From NCBI RefSeq assembly GCF_019237635.1, contig NZ_JAFAGS010000025.1, forward strand, positions 1 through 48,989: 48,989 nt of DNA, in the 5' to 3' direction. This document shows positions 1 to 9,410 of this stretch, piece after piece. Under the pieces are notes generated by a model. It was not told where the DNA came from and made no database searches. It saw only the letters and a list, made by a program, of their open reading frames with translations. A program made the position numbers and the translations under genes. Origin of the DNA: Pluralibacter sp. Lineage in GTDB: Bacteria > Pseudomonadota > Gammaproteobacteria > Enterobacterales > Enterobacteriaceae. Each line of letters begins with the position of its first letter. Positions within the stretch are counted from its first letter, which is position 1.

Positions 1-798
1 GCCTGCAGCCAGCGGCGTAACGCGACCAAGCCGCGGTGGAAACGCCCGGGCCACCTCTTCTTCAAGCTGCGGGAGCGGCAGCGACTGGAGCTTACGAATG
101 CGCGCTGGCGCGTCATACCACACCAGCGACGCCCAGTCGTCGAACAGGGGTAAAAACGCCCGCGGCCCGTCCGGCGTAAACTGCTGCCAGGTGCTGTCGC
201 CAGGCTCATCTTCGCATTTCACGGTGATCAGCATGCAGGACTGCTGATATTGCCAGGCGTGAACGCCGATCCCCGCCCACTGTCTTACCTGAGAATTAGC
301 CCCGTCGGCGCCGACCACCAGACCTGCCTTCAGCGTGTCGCCGTTGCTAAAGCGCAGCAGATGCCCCTGCTCTACCGCCTCCATGGCGGTAAGCGGCGTC
401 GCCACCGTTAAGGTCACTCGATCATGGTCCGCCAGCGCCTGCCACAGGGCGAGCTGCAGCACGTTGTTCTCCACCATATAGCCAAGCTCCGGCAGCTTCA
501 GCTCAGCGGCATCAAACACCACATGGGCATTTTCCCACTCCCAGGTCTCCAGCCGACGATAGCGATGCGCGCGCATCGCCAGCACCGAATCCCAGACGCC
601 AAGACCGCGCAGCAGGCCAACCGACGAGGCGCTAATGGCGGAAATACGCACATCCGGCGGCGCGGCAGCAAAGAACGCAGGCGGCGCCTGATGTTCAATG
701 ACCGTCACCGAAAATCCGTGTTGGGCAAGCCCCAGCGCCAGCGCGCCACCGACCATTCCTCCGCCGACCACGGCGATATCCGTTTGTTGCATGCTCAT
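1..798 (-). CDS. ubiF: UbiF, 3-demethoxyubiquinol 3-hydroxylase, N-terminal part (cut by window edge)
   Basis: FAD-dependent aromatic hydroxylase of ubiquinone biosynthesis, which adds the ring hydroxyl to the demethoxy-quinol intermediate. The gene reads leftward off the window edge, leaving 266 codons of an expected roughly 390. The N-terminus reads MSMQQTDIAVVGGG, followed by MVGGALALGL: the Rossmann GxGxxG motif that binds the FAD ADP moiety. Further on, DVRISAIS and VGADGANSQVRQ are typical of the UbiH/UbiF/VisC monooxygenase family. The start is the ATG at 798-796; a second ATG two codons later is possible. It is divergent from miaB with about 125 bp between them, as in E. coli. The family is certain; the assignment to UbiF rather than UbiH or UbiI rests on the close match to E. 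coli UbiF and on the miaB neighbour. Confidence 0.93.
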   Translation of the reverse strand, partial: MSMQQTDIAVVGGGMVGGALALGLAQHGFSVTVIEHQAPPAFFAAAPPDVRISAISASSVGLLRGLGVWDSVLAMRAHRYRRLETWEWENAHVVFDAAELKLPELGYMVENNVLQLALWQALADHDRVTLTVATPLTAMEAVEQGHLLRFSNGDTLKAGLVVGADGANSQVRQWAGIGVHAWQYQQSCMLITVKCEDEPGDSTWQQFTPDGPRAFLPLFDDWASLVWYDAPARIRKLQSLPLPQLEEEVARAFPPRLGRVTPLAAG

Positions 799-861
799 GG
801 TGAATTGTCCTTAAACCTGAATCCCTTAAGTTTACCGGATTTTTCCCCTTTCAGGTGAGGC

Positions 862-890
862 TGGTCAGCACACGACCAAAGCATTACAAT
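862..890 (+). promoter_or_regulatory. Candidate sigma-70 promoter of miaB
   Basis: TGGTCA at 862-867 and TACAAT at 885-890 are separated by 17 bp, giving 4/6 and 5/6 consensus matches. Transcription would start near 897, about 27 bp before the miaB ATG. Judged by eye only. Confidence 0.45.
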
Positions 891-923
891 ACGCGCCCTG
901 CATTCCTGAGCATGAGCAAGTCG

Positions 924-2348
924 ATGACAAAAAAACTCCACATTAAAACCTGGGGCTGTCAGATGAACGAATACGATTCATCAAAGATGGCCGATCTGCT
1001 GGATGCCACCCACGGCTATCAATTGACCGAGGTCGCAGAAGAAGCGGATGTGCTGCTGCTTAATACCTGCTCAATCCGTGAAAAGGCCCAGGAGAAAGTC
1101 TTCCATCAGTTGGGTCGCTGGAAGCTGTTAAAAGAGAAAAATCCGGACCTGATTATCGGCGTTGGCGGCTGCGTTGCTTCCCAGGAAGGCGACCATATCC
1201 GAAGCCGCGCCCACTATGTCGATATTATTTTCGGGCCGCAAACCCTGCACCGCCTGCCGGAGATGATCAACGCCGTGCGCGGCAACCGCAGCCCGGTCGT
1301 GGACATCAGCTTCCCGGAAATCGAAAAATTTGACCGCCTGCCGGAACCCCGCGCAGATGGTCCAACGGCGTTCGTCTCCATCATGGAAGGCTGCAACAAA
1401 TACTGCACCTACTGCGTCGTTCCGTATACCCGTGGCGAGGAAGTCAGCCGTCCGAGCGACGATATTCTGTTTGAAATCGCCCAACTGGCGGCGCAGGGCG
1501 TCCGTGAAGTCAACCTGCTGGGGCAGAACGTCAACGCCTGGCGCGGCGAAAACTACGACGGCACTACCGGCTCCTTCGCCGACCTGCTGCGTCTGGTTGC
1601 CGCCATCGACGGTATTGACCGTGTCCGCTTCACCACCAGCCATCCGATTGAGTTCACTGATGACATCATCGAGGTGTACCGCGATACGCCGGAGCTGGTG
1701 AGCTTCCTGCACCTGCCGGTGCAGAGCGGCTCCGACCGCGTGCTGAACCTGATGGGGCGTACCCATACCGCGCTGGAATATAAGGCTATCATCCGTAAAC
1801 TGCGCGAAGCGCGCCCGGACATTCAGATTAGCTCCGACTTTATCGTCGGTTTCCCGGGTGAAACCACTGATGACTTCGAGCGCACGATGAAGCTGATTGC
1901 CGACGTTAACTTCGACATGAGCTACAGCTTTATCTTCTCCGCACGTCCGGGCACGCCAGCGGCCGATATGGTCGACGATGTCCCTGAAGAGGAGAAAAAA
2001 CAGCGCCTGTATATCCTGCAGGAACGCATCAATCAGCAGGCGATGGCCTGGAGCCGCCGCATGCTCGGCACCACCCAGCGCATCCTGGTGGAAGGCACCT
2101 CCCGCAAGAGCATCATGGAGCTGTCGGGACGCACTGAGAACAACCGCGTGGTGAACTTTGAAGGCACCCCGGATATGATCGGGAAATTCGTCGATGTCGA
2201 AATCGTCGACGTCTACCCGAACTCCCTGCGCGGCAAGCTGGTGCGCACAGAGGAAGAGATGGGCCTGCGCGTCGTGGAATCGCCGGAATCGGTGATTGCC
2301 CGCACCCGTAAAGAGAACGACCTCGGCGTTGGACACTTCCAGCCTTAA
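924..2348 (+). CDS. miaB: MiaB, tRNA-2-methylthio-N6-dimethylallyladenosine synthase
   Basis: Radical-SAM methylthiotransferase that converts i6A37 to ms2i6A37 in tRNAs reading UNN codons. The 474 residues equal the E. coli length. The N-terminal UPF0004 domain carries the cysteines of the auxiliary cluster ([33 protein letters not shown]). The radical-SAM CxxxCxxC motif is visible as CNKYCTYC near residue 157. A TRAM domain occupies about the last 70 residues. The reading frame is open upstream, but I chose the ATG at 924 because the protein then begins [13 protein letters not shown] exactly as in E. coli; an in-frame ATG at 912 is the alternative. It is followed by a terminator and then ybeZ, and is probably transcribed on its own. 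Confidence 0.97.
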   Translation: MTKKLHIKTWGCQMNEYDSSKMADLLDATHGYQLTEVAEEADVLLLNTCSIREKAQEKVFHQLGRWKLLKEKNPDLIIGVGGCVASQEGDHIRSRAHYVDIIFGPQTLHRLPEMINAVRGNRSPVVDISFPEIEKFDRLPEPRADGPTAFVSIMEGCNKYCTYCVVPYTRGEEVSRPSDDILFEIAQLAAQGVREVNLLGQNVNAWRGENYDGTTGSFADLLRLVAAIDGIDRVRFTTSHPIEFTDDIIEVYRDTPELVSFLHLPVQSGSDRVLNLMGRTHTALEYKAIIRKLREARPDIQISSDFIVGFPGETTDDFERTMKLIADVNFDMSYSFIFSARPGTPAADMVDDVPEEEKKQRLYILQERINQQAMAWSRRMLGTTQRILVEGTSRKSIMELSGRTENNRVVNFEGTPDMIGKFVDVEIVDVYPNSLRGKLVRTEEEMGLRVVESPESVIARTRKENDLGVGHFQP

Positions 2349-2355
2349 TCCCTGC

Positions 2356-2385
2356 GGCCTGCCCTACGGGCAGGCCCTTGTATTT
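2356..2385 (+). terminator. Terminator-like hairpin after miaB
   Basis: GGCCTGCCC at 2356-2364 and GGGCAGGCC at 2368-2376 form a perfect 9-bp stem with a 3-nt loop. A pyrimidine-rich stretch (CTTGTATTTCCC) follows rather than a pure T-run, so termination may be partial. Confidence 0.6.
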
Positions 2386-2503
2386 CCCTTCCCTGTCCCC
2401 ATATCCACAGCAATGCTTGCGCCTTTATCCTGTGCAGTAAATAATTTCGATATGGACGATGACTCGCAGCGCCCTCTGGCACGACACATATACGAGGAAC
2501 AGT

Positions 2504-3553
2504 TTGAACATAGATACCCGTGAACTCACTCTTGAACCAGCAGATAACGAACGTCTGTTGAGCCTTTGCGGCCCCTTCGATGACAATATCAAGCATCTGG
2601 AACGACGCCTGGGCATCGAAATCAACCGCCGCGATAATCACTTCAAACTTACCGGACGCGCCATTTGCGTGGTTGCCGCCGCCGATATTCTGCGTCGTCT
2701 GTATGTCGATACCGCCCCGCTGCGCGGGCAGATTCAGGATATCGAGCCGGAACAGATCCATCTGGCGATTAAAGAGGCCCGGGTGCTGGAGCAAAGCGCC
2801 GAGAGCGTACCGGATTACGGTAAAGCCATCAACATCAAAACCAAGCGCGGGGTGATTAAGCCGCGTACGCCGAACCAGGCGCAGTACATCGCCAATATCC
2901 TCGATCACGACATCACTTTCGGCGTGGGCCCGGCGGGAACGGGGAAAACCTACCTCGCCGTCGCAGCCGCCGTGGATGCCCTTGAGCGCCAGGAAATTCG
3001 TCGTATCCTGCTGACCCGTCCGGCAGTGGAAGCGGGGGAAAAGCTCGGCTTCCTGCCAGGCGATCTCAGTCAGAAAGTCGACCCATATCTGCGCCCGCTG
3101 TATGACGCGCTGTTCGAAATGCTGGGCTTTGAGAAGGTCGAGAAGCTTATCGAGCGTAACGTTATCGAAGTGGCGCCGCTTGCCTATATGCGTGGCCGTA
3201 CGCTGAACGACGCCTTTATCATCCTGGATGAGAGCCAGAACACCACCATTGAGCAGATGAAGATGTTCCTGACCCGTATCGGCTTTAACTCGAAAGCGGT
3301 GATCACCGGCGACGTGACGCAGATAGATCTGCCGCGCAATACCAAGTCTGGCCTGCGCCACGCCATTGAAGTGCTGGCGGAGGTGGACGAAATCAGCTTT
3401 AACTTCTTCCACAGCGAAGACGTGGTACGCCATCCGGTCGTTGCCCGTATCGTGACCGCCTATGAGGCGTGGGAAGAAGCGGAACAAAAACGTAAAGCGG
3501 AACAGGCCGCCGAGCGTAAACGCGAAGCCCAGGCGATGCAGGAGCAAAAATGA
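2504..3553 (+). CDS. ybeZ: YbeZ (PhoH-like ATPase)
   Basis: PhoH-family P-loop NTPase, 349 residues against 346 in E. coli, also called PhoL. The N-terminal part is a small KH-like region. The PhoH domain has Walker A GPAGTGKT near residue 146 and Walker [11 protein letters not shown] near residue 242. The C-terminus is charged and lysine/glutamate-rich. The start is a TTG at 2504 preceded by GAGGAAC at a good distance; this gives MNIDTREL, matching the E. coli N-terminus. The upstream in-frame ATG at 2459 lacks support. The TGA stop overlaps the ybeY ATG, indicating translational coupling. In E. coli, YbeZ associates with the RNase YbeY and is thought to act in rRNA or RNA metabolism; the exact reaction is unsettled. 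Confidence 0.95.
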   Translation: MNIDTRELTLEPADNERLLSLCGPFDDNIKHLERRLGIEINRRDNHFKLTGRAICVVAAADILRRLYVDTAPLRGQIQDIEPEQIHLAIKEARVLEQSAESVPDYGKAINIKTKRGVIKPRTPNQAQYIANILDHDITFGVGPAGTGKTYLAVAAAVDALERQEIRRILLTRPAVEAGEKLGFLPGDLSQKVDPYLRPLYDALFEMLGFEKVEKLIERNVIEVAPLAYMRGRTLNDAFIILDESQNTTIEQMKMFLTRIGFNSKAVITGDVTQIDLPRNTKSGLRHAIEVLAEVDEISFNFFHSEDVVRHPVVARIVTAYEAWEEAEQKRKAEQAAERKREAQAMQEQK

Positions 3554-4017
3554 GTGCCGTGATTTTAGATTTACAGCTGGCGTGTGAAAACGAGGCCGGT
3601 CTGCCGCAGGAGGCGCAGTTTCAGCGCTGGCTGGATGCCGTTATTCCGCAGTTCCAGGAAGAGTCGGAAGTCACCATTCGTTTGGTGGATGACGCCGAGA
3701 GCCACGAGCTAAACCTGACCTACCGCGGTAAGGACAAGTCGACCAACGTGCTCTCCTTCCCGTTTGAGGCTCCGCCGGGCATGGAGATGCCGCTGCTGGG
3801 GGATCTCATCATTTGCCGCCAGGTGGTGGAGCGCGAAGCCGAAGAACAGGGCAAACCCCTGGAGGCGCACTGGGCGCATATGGTGGTTCACGGCAGTCTG
3901 CATCTGTTGGGTTACGACCACATTGAAGATGACGAAGCCGAAGAGATGGAAAGTCTGGAAACAGAGATAATGCTTGCTCTGGGCTATGATGATCCGTACA
4001 TTGCCGAGAAAGAATAG
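3550..4017 (+). CDS. ybeY: YbeY, endoribonuclease / 16S rRNA maturation factor
   Basis: Metal-dependent endoribonuclease of the UPF0054 family, 155 residues as in E. coli. It acts in 16S rRNA 3'-end processing and 70S quality control. The zinc-binding signature [11 protein letters not shown] lies near residue 114, and the conserved segment [16 protein letters not shown] is present. The ATG at 3550 overlaps the ybeZ stop by four bases, so the two are coupled. Together with ybeX and lnt it forms the conserved ybeZYX-lnt cluster. Confidence 0.97.
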   Translation: MSAVILDLQLACENEAGLPQEAQFQRWLDAVIPQFQEESEVTIRLVDDAESHELNLTYRGKDKSTNVLSFPFEAPPGMEMPLLGDLIICRQVVEREAEEQGKPLEAHWAHMVVHGSLHLLGYDHIEDDEAEEMESLETEIMLALGYDDPYIAEKE

Positions 4018-4119
4018 TTCGTACGGCAGCCCGCTGCCGTAACGACATAAAATGCCGTCTGGCGCTGAGTTTACGCGCGGCGGCGAACCATTCACTAACA
4101 TGAGACCCCATACGACGCC

Positions 4120-4998
4120 ATGAGCGACGACAATTCACACAGTAGCGACACTTTACACAGCAAAAAGGGATTCTTTTCCCTGTTACTGAGCCAACTGTTC
4201 CACGGCGAACCCAAAAACCGTGACGAACTGCTGGCGCTGATCCGTGATTCCGGGCAGAACGATCTTATCGATGAAGATACGCGCGACATGCTCGAAGGGG
4301 TAATGGATATCGCTGACCAACGCGTCCGCGACATCATGATCCCCCGCTCTCAAATGATTACCCTGAAACGCAACCAAACCCTGGACGAGTGCCTCGACGT
4401 CATTATTGACTCCGCGCATTCGCGTTTTCCGGTGATCAGCGAAGACAAAGATCATATTGAAGGGATTCTGATGGCCAAAGATCTGCTGCCGTTTATGCGC
4501 AGCGATGCCGACGCCTTCAGCATGGAAAAAGTGTTGCGCCAGGCGGTGGTGGTGCCGGAAAGTAAGCGTGTCGATCGCATGCTGAAAGAGTTCCGCTCCC
4601 AGCGCTACCATATGGCGATTGTGATTGACGAATTTGGCGGCGTCTCGGGTCTGGTGACCATTGAAGACATCCTCGAACTGATCGTCGGCGAAATTGAAGA
4701 TGAATACGATGAAGAAGACGATATCGATTTTCGTCAGCTAAGTCGCCACACCTGGACGGTGCGCGCGCTGGCACCGATTGAAGACTTCAACGACGCCTTT
4801 GGCACCCACTTCAGCGATGAAGAGGTCGATACCATCGGCGGTCTGGTCATGCAGGCGTTCGGTCATCTGCCTGCCCGCGGTGAGTTCATTGACATCGACG
4901 GTTACCAGTTCAAAGTTGCGATGGCCGACAGTCGTCGTATTATCCAGGTTCATGTCAAACTTCCGGATGACGCGCCACAACCGAAACTGGAAGATTAA
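4120..4998 (+). CDS. ybeX: YbeX (CorC family, CBS-domain protein)
   Basis: Cytosolic CBS-pair protein of the CorC/HlyC family, 292 residues as in E. coli. Two CBS motifs cover about residues 65-190: DIMIPRSQM begins the first, and [27 protein letters not shown], in two overlapping conserved blocks, lies in the second. The C-terminal CorC_HlyC domain runs to the end. The older name corC comes from a proposed role in magnesium/cobalt efflux through CorA; more recent work on E. coli YbeX points to ribosome metabolism. It starts 102 bp after ybeY and ends 22 bp before lnt, so it probably shares a transcript with both. Confidence 0.95.
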   Translation: MSDDNSHSSDTLHSKKGFFSLLLSQLFHGEPKNRDELLALIRDSGQNDLIDEDTRDMLEGVMDIADQRVRDIMIPRSQMITLKRNQTLDECLDVIIDSAHSRFPVISEDKDHIEGILMAKDLLPFMRSDADAFSMEKVLRQAVVVPESKRVDRMLKEFRSQRYHMAIVIDEFGGVSGLVTIEDILELIVGEIEDEYDEEDDIDFRQLSRHTWTVRALAPIEDFNDAFGTHFSDEEVDTIGGLVMQAFGHLPARGEFIDIDGYQFKVAMADSRRIIQVHVKLPDDAPQPKLED

Positions 4999-5020
4999 TT
5001 AAACGGGACGACAAATCTAC

Positions 5021-6559
5021 ATGGCATTTGCCTCTCTCATTGAACGCCAGCGCGTGCGCTTGTTGCTGGCGCTACTTTTCGGCGCCAGCGGTACGCTGGC
5101 ATTTTCCCCTTACGACGTCTGGCCTGCCGCGATTATCTCGCTGATGGGCCTGCAGGGCTTAACCCTGAATCGCCGTCCTCTGCAAAGCGCCTGGATTGGT
5201 TTTTTCTGGGGAATGGGCCTGTTCGGTACCGGTATTAACTGGGTCTATGTCAGTATCTCTCAGTTCGGCGGCATGCCGGGACCGGTCAACGTGTTCCTTG
5301 TCGTGCTGCTGGCCGCGTATCTCTCGCTCTATACCGGCCTGTTCGCCGGGGTGCTGAGCCGCCTGTGGCCGAAAACGAGCTGGGTGCGCGTGGCGCTCGC
5401 CGCGCCGGTCGTCTGGCAGATAACCGAGTTTTTACGCGGCTGGGTGCTCACCGGCTTCCCGTGGTTGCAGTTCGGTTACAGCCAGATTGACGGCCCGCTG
5501 AAGGGTCTGGCGCCGGTAATGGGCGTCGAGGCGATTAACTTCCTGCTGATGATCGTCAGCGGCCTGCTGGTGCTGGCGGCGCTGCAGCGCAACTGGCGCC
5601 CGCTGGCAGCCGCGCTGGTGCTGTTCGCCCTGCCGTTCCCGCTGCGCTACATCCAGTGGTACCAGCCGTTGCCGGAGCGCGCCACCCAGGTGTCGATGGT
5701 ACAGGGCGACATCCCGCAGTCGCTGAAGTGGGACGAAAAAGAGCTTATTAATACGCTGAAGATTTATCTCGACGCCACCGAAAAGGTGATGGGATCGTCA
5801 CAGCTGATTATCTGGCCGGAGTCGGCTATTCCCGACCTTGAAATCAACCAACAGCCGCTGCTCAGCATGATGGACAATATGCTGCGCGCGAAAGACAGCT
5901 CGCTGATTACCGGGATTGTGGACGCACGGCTTAACGCCCAGAACCGCTACGACACCTACAACACCATCATCACGCTGGGTAAAGACAATCCCTACAGCTA
6001 CAACTCCACCAACCGCTACGACAAAAACCATCTGGTGCCGTTTGGCGAGTTTGTCCCGTTGGAGTCGATTCTGCGCCCGCTGGCGCCGTTCTTCGACCTG
6101 CCGATGTCGTCGTTCAGTCGCGGCGCTTACATCCAGCCGCAGCTCTCTGCGCATAACCTGAAGCTGACGGCCGCCATCTGCTACGAAATCATTCTCGGCG
6201 AGCAGGTGCGCGACAACTTCCGCCCGGATACCGACTTCCTGCTGACCATTTCGAACGACGCCTGGTTCGGTAAATCGATAGGTCCGTGGCAGCACTTCCA
6301 GATGGCGCGGATGCGCGCGCTGGAGCTGGCGCGACCGCTGCTGCGCAGCACCAACAACGGCATTACCGCCGTGATTGGGCCACAGGGCGACGTTCAGGCA
6401 ATGATCCCGCAGTTCACGCGCGACGTGCTGACGACAAAAGTCACCCCGACGACTGGCCTGACGCCGTACGCGCGCACCGGCAACTGGCCGCTGTGGGCGC
6501 TGACCGTGCTGCTGGGCTTCGGCGCGCTGGTCATGAGTCTGCGCCAGCGCCGCAAGTAA
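5021..6559 (+). CDS. lnt: Lnt, apolipoprotein N-acyltransferase
   Basis: Inner-membrane enzyme that adds the third acyl chain to the N-terminal cysteine of lipoproteins, the last step of lipoprotein maturation before Lol sorting. It has 512 residues, as in E. coli. The N-terminal half has several hydrophobic membrane segments (about residues 10-210). The periplasmic nitrilase-like domain follows, with the Glu-Lys-Cys triad visible in [25 protein letters not shown] and [13 protein letters not shown] last membrane helix lies near residue 490. Its substrates in this window include LptE and RlpA. Confidence 0.97.
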   Translation: MAFASLIERQRVRLLLALLFGASGTLAFSPYDVWPAAIISLMGLQGLTLNRRPLQSAWIGFFWGMGLFGTGINWVYVSISQFGGMPGPVNVFLVVLLAAYLSLYTGLFAGVLSRLWPKTSWVRVALAAPVVWQITEFLRGWVLTGFPWLQFGYSQIDGPLKGLAPVMGVEAINFLLMIVSGLLVLAALQRNWRPLAAALVLFALPFPLRYIQWYQPLPERATQVSMVQGDIPQSLKWDEKELINTLKIYLDATEKVMGSSQLIIWPESAIPDLEINQQPLLSMMDNMLRAKDSSLITGIVDARLNAQNRYDTYNTIITLGKDNPYSYNSTNRYDKNHLVPFGEFVPLESILRPLAPFFDLPMSSFSRGAYIQPQLSAHNLKLTAAICYEIILGEQVRDNFRPDTDFLLTISNDAWFGKSIGPWQHFQMARMRALELARPLLRSTNNGITAVIGPQGDVQAMIPQFTRDVLTTKVTPTTGLTPYARTGNWPLWALTVLLGFGALVMSLRQRRK

Positions 6560-6567
6560 CCTTCCCC

Positions 6568-6593
6568 ATTCCCTCTCCCGCAGGAGAGGGAAT
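6568..6593 (+). terminator. Long perfect hairpin after lnt
   Basis: ATTCCCTCTCC at 6568-6578 and GGAGAGGGAAT at 6583-6593 form an 11-bp perfect stem with a CGCA loop, 8 bp after the lnt stop. There is no T-run after it (ATCTCCTTCG), so it may protect a 3' end or be a small dispersed palindrome rather than a true terminator. Confidence 0.5.
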
Positions 6594-6617
6594 ATCTCCT
6601 TCGCCAGACGCCAGTTC

Positions 6618-6633
6618 TGGCACGTCAATTGCT
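6618..6633 (+). promoter_or_regulatory. Sigma-54 (-24/-12) promoter of gltIJKL
   Basis: TGGCACG at 6618-6624, four bases, then TTGCT at 6629-6633 is a full match to the sigma-54 consensus TGGCACG-N4-TTGCW, with GG and GC in the required spacing. It points toward gltI. The start site would be near 6644, giving a leader of about 280 nt. Nitrogen control through NtrC is known for this transporter in E. coli; the match here is direct. Confidence 0.75.
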
Positions 6634-6680
6634 TTATTCCCTTACGGTTATCGCGAACCCCGCAACGATGCAACCTTGTT

Positions 6681-6717
6681 GCACCACCCTGTTTCACCGG
6701 TAGCACCTTTCAGGTGC
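6681..6717. promoter_or_regulatory. Candidate NtrC-binding sites in the gltI leader
   Basis: GCACCTTTCAGGTGC at 6703-6717 fits the NtrC dyad GCACC-N5-GGTGC perfectly. A weaker copy, GCACCACCCTGTTTC at 6681-6695, is centred 22 bp upstream, about two helical turns. Both would lie downstream of the sigma-54 start. As RNA, the first is also a 6-bp hairpin, and TGCAACCTTGTTGCA at 6669-6683 is another, so a structural role in the leader is an alternative. Confidence 0.5.
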
Positions 6718-6853
6718 AATGAGGGATTTTTGCCTTCAATTGGTGCGGCGCGCTTCGCAAAAATAAACAATAACGCAGCAAAATCTTTACATTAAGCCAA
6801 ACTAAATGCTAACAAACAGGCTTAACAGACACTGCACGAAAAAGTTGCAGGCA

Positions 6854-6875
6854 ATAACAACACAACATTCACAAT
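6854..6875 (+). promoter_or_regulatory. CA-rich leader element, probable GcvB sRNA target
   Basis: A 22-base stretch made almost only of A and C (it contains CAACACAACATTCACAA) lies 51-72 bases upstream of the gltI start. In Salmonella, GcvB represses gltI by pairing its GU-rich region with a CA-rich element upstream of the ribosome-binding site; this element has the right composition and place. Confidence 0.5.
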
Positions 6876-6925
6876 GGGTATCGATGCGTCACGTTACCTG
6901 GCGCTGACGATAAAAGGAGTTGGAT

Positions 6926-7837
6926 ATGCAATTACGTAAACTGGCCGCAGCAATGCTGGTGATGGGAATGTCCGCCGGGCTTGCTCATGCTGATGACACC
7001 GCACCCGCAGCCGGACAGAGCACGCTGGATAAAGTAGCCAAAAACGGCGTTATTGTGGTCGGCCACCGTGAGTCCTCAGTCCCGTTCTCATACTATGACA
7101 ACCAGCAAAAGGTCGTCGGTTATTCTCAGGATTACTCCAACGCTATCGTTGACGCGGTGAAGAAAAAGCTCAACAAGCCGGATCTACAGGTCAAACTTCT
7201 GCCAGTGACCTCGCAAAACCGTATTCCGCTGTTGCAAAACGGCACCTTTGACTTCGAATGCGGCTCCACCACCAACAACCTTGAGCGTCAGCAGCAGGCG
7301 TCTTTCTCTGACACTATCTTCATCATCGGCACCCGCCTGCTGGTGAAAAAAGACAGCCCGATTAAAGACTTCCCGGACCTGAAAGACAAAACCGTGGTCG
7401 TCACTTCCGGCACCACCTCTGAAGTTCTGCTGCATAAGCTGAATGACGAGAAGCAAATGAACATGCGCATCATCAGCGCGAAGGACCACGGCGACTCTTT
7501 CCGCACGCTGGAAAGCGGCCGCGCCGTGGCCTTTATGATGGATGATGCGCTGCTGGCCGGCGAACGCGCCAAAGCGAAGAAGCCGGATGACTGGGTTATC
7601 GTCGGCACGCCGCAGTCCAAAGAAGCCTATGGCTGCATGCTGCGTAAAAATGACCCTGAGTTCAAAAAGCTGATGGATGACACCATTGCTCAGGCGCAAA
7701 CCTCCGGGGAAGCCGAGAAGTGGTTCGACAAATGGTTTAAGAACCCCATTCCTCCGAAAAACCTGAACATGAACTTTGAACTGTCGGAAGACATGAAGGC
7801 TCTGTTTAAAGCACCGAACGATAAAGCGCTTAACTAA
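6926..7837 (+). CDS. gltI: GltI, periplasmic glutamate/aspartate-binding protein
   Basis: Solute-binding protein of the GltIJKL ABC importer; 303 residues against 302 in E. coli. A Sec signal peptide covers about residues 1-22, with probable cleavage after LAHA before DDTAP. The family-3 amino-acid-binding fold shows VGHRESSVPFSYYD, FECGSTTNN (ligand contacts and the conserved disulfide Cys) and GCMLRK (second Cys). The start is the ATG at 6926, with AAAAGGAG upstream; a TTG two codons earlier is not needed. It has its own sigma-54 promoter and a CA-rich GcvB-type site. The SroC RNA and its terminator separate it from gltJ, as expected for higher expression of the binding protein than of the membrane parts. 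Confidence 0.97.
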   Translation: MQLRKLAAAMLVMGMSAGLAHADDTAPAAGQSTLDKVAKNGVIVVGHRESSVPFSYYDNQQKVVGYSQDYSNAIVDAVKKKLNKPDLQVKLLPVTSQNRIPLLQNGTFDFECGSTTNNLERQQQASFSDTIFIIGTRLLVKKDSPIKDFPDLKDKTVVVTSGTTSEVLLHKLNDEKQMNMRIISAKDHGDSFRTLESGRAVAFMMDDALLAGERAKAKKPDDWVIVGTPQSKEAYGCMLRKNDPEFKKLMDDTIAQAQTSGEAEKWFDKWFKNPIPPKNLNMNFELSEDMKALFKAPNDKALN

Positions 7838-7983
7838 TTAAAACAATGAGGGGCGGGACCTCCTGCCCTCACGATTATCAGGAAGCACGGACAGACTATA
7901 CGCAGCGTGGTCGTTCCCCACGCTACGCGAATAAAACAGCCTCCTGATTAATCTTCGAGGGTAGCGCTGCTACCCTTTTTTTT
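7838..7983 (+). ncRNA. sroC: SroC-like sRNA (gltI-gltJ intercistronic, GcvB sponge)
   Basis: The gltI-gltJ gap has the position, size and terminator of SroC, a decay intermediate of gltIJKL mRNA that base-pairs with GcvB and triggers its degradation in Salmonella and E. coli. Visible structure: a hairpin from TGAGGG and CCCTCA near the start, GCGTGG/CCCACGC in the middle, and an intrinsic terminator at the end. No promoter is obvious, in keeping with release by processing of the gltI transcript. Ends are approximate, since RNase E sites cannot be read by eye. Confidence 0.7.
7957..7983 (+). terminator. Intrinsic terminator between gltI and gltJ
   Basis: GGGTAGC at 7959-7965 and GCTACCC at 7969-7975 form a 7-bp stem with a GCT loop, followed by eight T. 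It forms the 3' end of the SroC RNA and lets only part of the transcripts continue into gltJKL. Confidence 0.85.
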
Positions 7984-7995
7984 CGGAGTAGATTT

Positions 7996-8736
7996 ATGTC
8001 AATAGACTGGAACTGGGGAATCTTCCTGCAACAGGCCCCGTTCGGCAACACCACCTACCTCGGCTGGCTGTGGAGTGGTTTCCAGGTCACCGTCGCGCTG
8101 TCGATTACCGCCTGGATTATCGCTTTCTTCGTCGGCTCACTGTTCGGCATTCTGCGTACCGTACCCAACCGCCTTCTCTCCGGTATCGGCACGCTGTACG
8201 TTGAACTGTTTCGTAACGTCCCGCTTATCGTGCAGTTCTTTACCTGGTATCTGGTTATCCCGGAACTGCTGCCCACGAACATCGGTACCTGGTTTAAATC
8301 CGAACTCGATCCGAATATTCAGTTTTTCGTCTCCTCGATGCTGTGTCTGGGCCTGTTTACCGCCGCTCGCGTCTGCGAACAGGTACGCGCCGCCATACAG
8401 TCGCTGCCGCGTGGACAGAAAAACGCCGGTCTGGCGATGGGCTTAACCCTGCCGCAGACCTACCGCTATGTTCTGCTGCCGAACGCCTATCGCGTCATCG
8501 TGCCGCCAATGACCTCCGAAATGATGAACCTGGTGAAAAACTCGGCCATCGCCTCCACCATCGGTCTGGTGGACATGGCCGCGCAGGCGGGCAAGCTGCT
8601 GGACTACTCGGCCCATGCCTGGGAGTCGTTTACCGCCATCACCCTGGCGTACGTGCTGATCAACGCGGTGATTATGCTGGTCATGAACCTGGTTGAACGT
8701 AAGGTCCGCCTGCCTGGCAACCTGGGGGGCAAATAA
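7996..8736 (+). CDS. gltJ: GltJ, glutamate/aspartate ABC transporter permease
   Basis: Inner-membrane permease of the HisMQ type, 246 residues. It begins [13 protein letters not shown] and has about five hydrophobic segments. The EAA loop that docks the ATPase is near residues 140-165 ([20 protein letters not shown]). It pairs with GltK. An in-frame ATG at 7996 follows a CGGAG ribosome-binding site inside the terminator tail. The stop shares one base with the gltK start. Confidence 0.97.
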   Translation: MSIDWNWGIFLQQAPFGNTTYLGWLWSGFQVTVALSITAWIIAFFVGSLFGILRTVPNRLLSGIGTLYVELFRNVPLIVQFFTWYLVIPELLPTNIGTWFKSELDPNIQFFVSSMLCLGLFTAARVCEQVRAAIQSLPRGQKNAGLAMGLTLPQTYRYVLLPNAYRVIVPPMTSEMMNLVKNSAIASTIGLVDMAAQAGKLLDYSAHAWESFTAITLAYVLINAVIMLVMNLVERKVRLPGNLGGK

Positions 8737-9410
8737 TGTACGATTTTGACTGGAGTTCGATAATTCCCTCCCTGCCTTATCTGTTTGATGGGCTGCTTAT
8801 CACATTGAAAATCACCGTGACCGCGATCGTAATCGGGATAGTCTGGGGCACGCTATTGGCGGTTATGCGCCTGTCGACCTTCCTGCCGCTGTCGTGGTTT
8901 GCCAAAACCTACGTCAACGTCTTCCGTTCGATACCGCTGGTGATGGTGCTGCTGTGGTTCTATCTGATTGTGCCCGGTTTTCTGCAGCAGGTGCTTGGCC
9001 TGTCGCCGAAAACGGATATTCGCCTGATTTCCGCGATGGTGGCGTTTTCAATGTTTGAAGCGGCCTACTACTCGGAAATCATCCGCGCCGGGATCCAAAG
9101 CATCTCCCGCGGACAATCCAGCGCCGCGCTGGCGCTGGGCATGACCCACTGGCAGTCCATGCAGCTCATCATCCTACCGCAGGCGTTTCGCGCCATGGTG
9201 CCGCTGCTGCTCACTCAGGGCATCGTGTTGTTCCAGGATACCTCCCTGGTCTACGTCCTGAGCCTTGCGGACTTCTTCCGTACCGCCTCTACCATCGGCG
9301 AACGTGATGGTACCCAGGTTGAGATGATCCTGTTCGCAGGTGCCGTCTATTTTGTGATTAGTTTAAGCGCGTCGCTGTTGGTCAGCTGGCTGAAGAAAAG
9401 GACAGTGTAA
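8736..9410 (+). CDS. gltK: GltK, glutamate/aspartate ABC transporter permease
   Basis: Second HisMQ-type permease of the importer, 224 residues as in E. coli. The EAA loop is near residues 120-140 ([20 protein letters not shown]), with several membrane segments on either side. The ATG overlaps the gltJ TAA by one base, and its own TAA overlaps the gltL ATG by one base, so gltJ, gltK and gltL are translationally coupled. Confidence 0.97.
   Translation: MYDFDWSSIIPSLPYLFDGLLITLKITVTAIVIGIVWGTLLAVMRLSTFLPLSWFAKTYVNVFRSIPLVMVLLWFYLIVPGFLQQVLGLSPKTDIRLISAMVAFSMFEAAYYSEIIRAGIQSISRGQSSAALALGMTHWQSMQLIILPQAFRAMVPLLLTQGIVLFQDTSLVYVLSLADFFRTASTIGERDGTQVEMILFAGAVYFVISLSASLLVSWLKKRTV

Noticed and set aside
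1128-2336. 402-codon frame opposite miaB and 400-codon frame opposite ybeZ (2345-3547)
   Set aside because: Antisense shadows of conserved genes with no motif or ribosome-binding site.
6560-6925. Open frame 6286-6795 running from inside lnt into the gap
   Set aside because: Most of it is an out-of-frame reading of lnt; the tail crosses the sigma-54 promoter and hairpins and has no protein signature.
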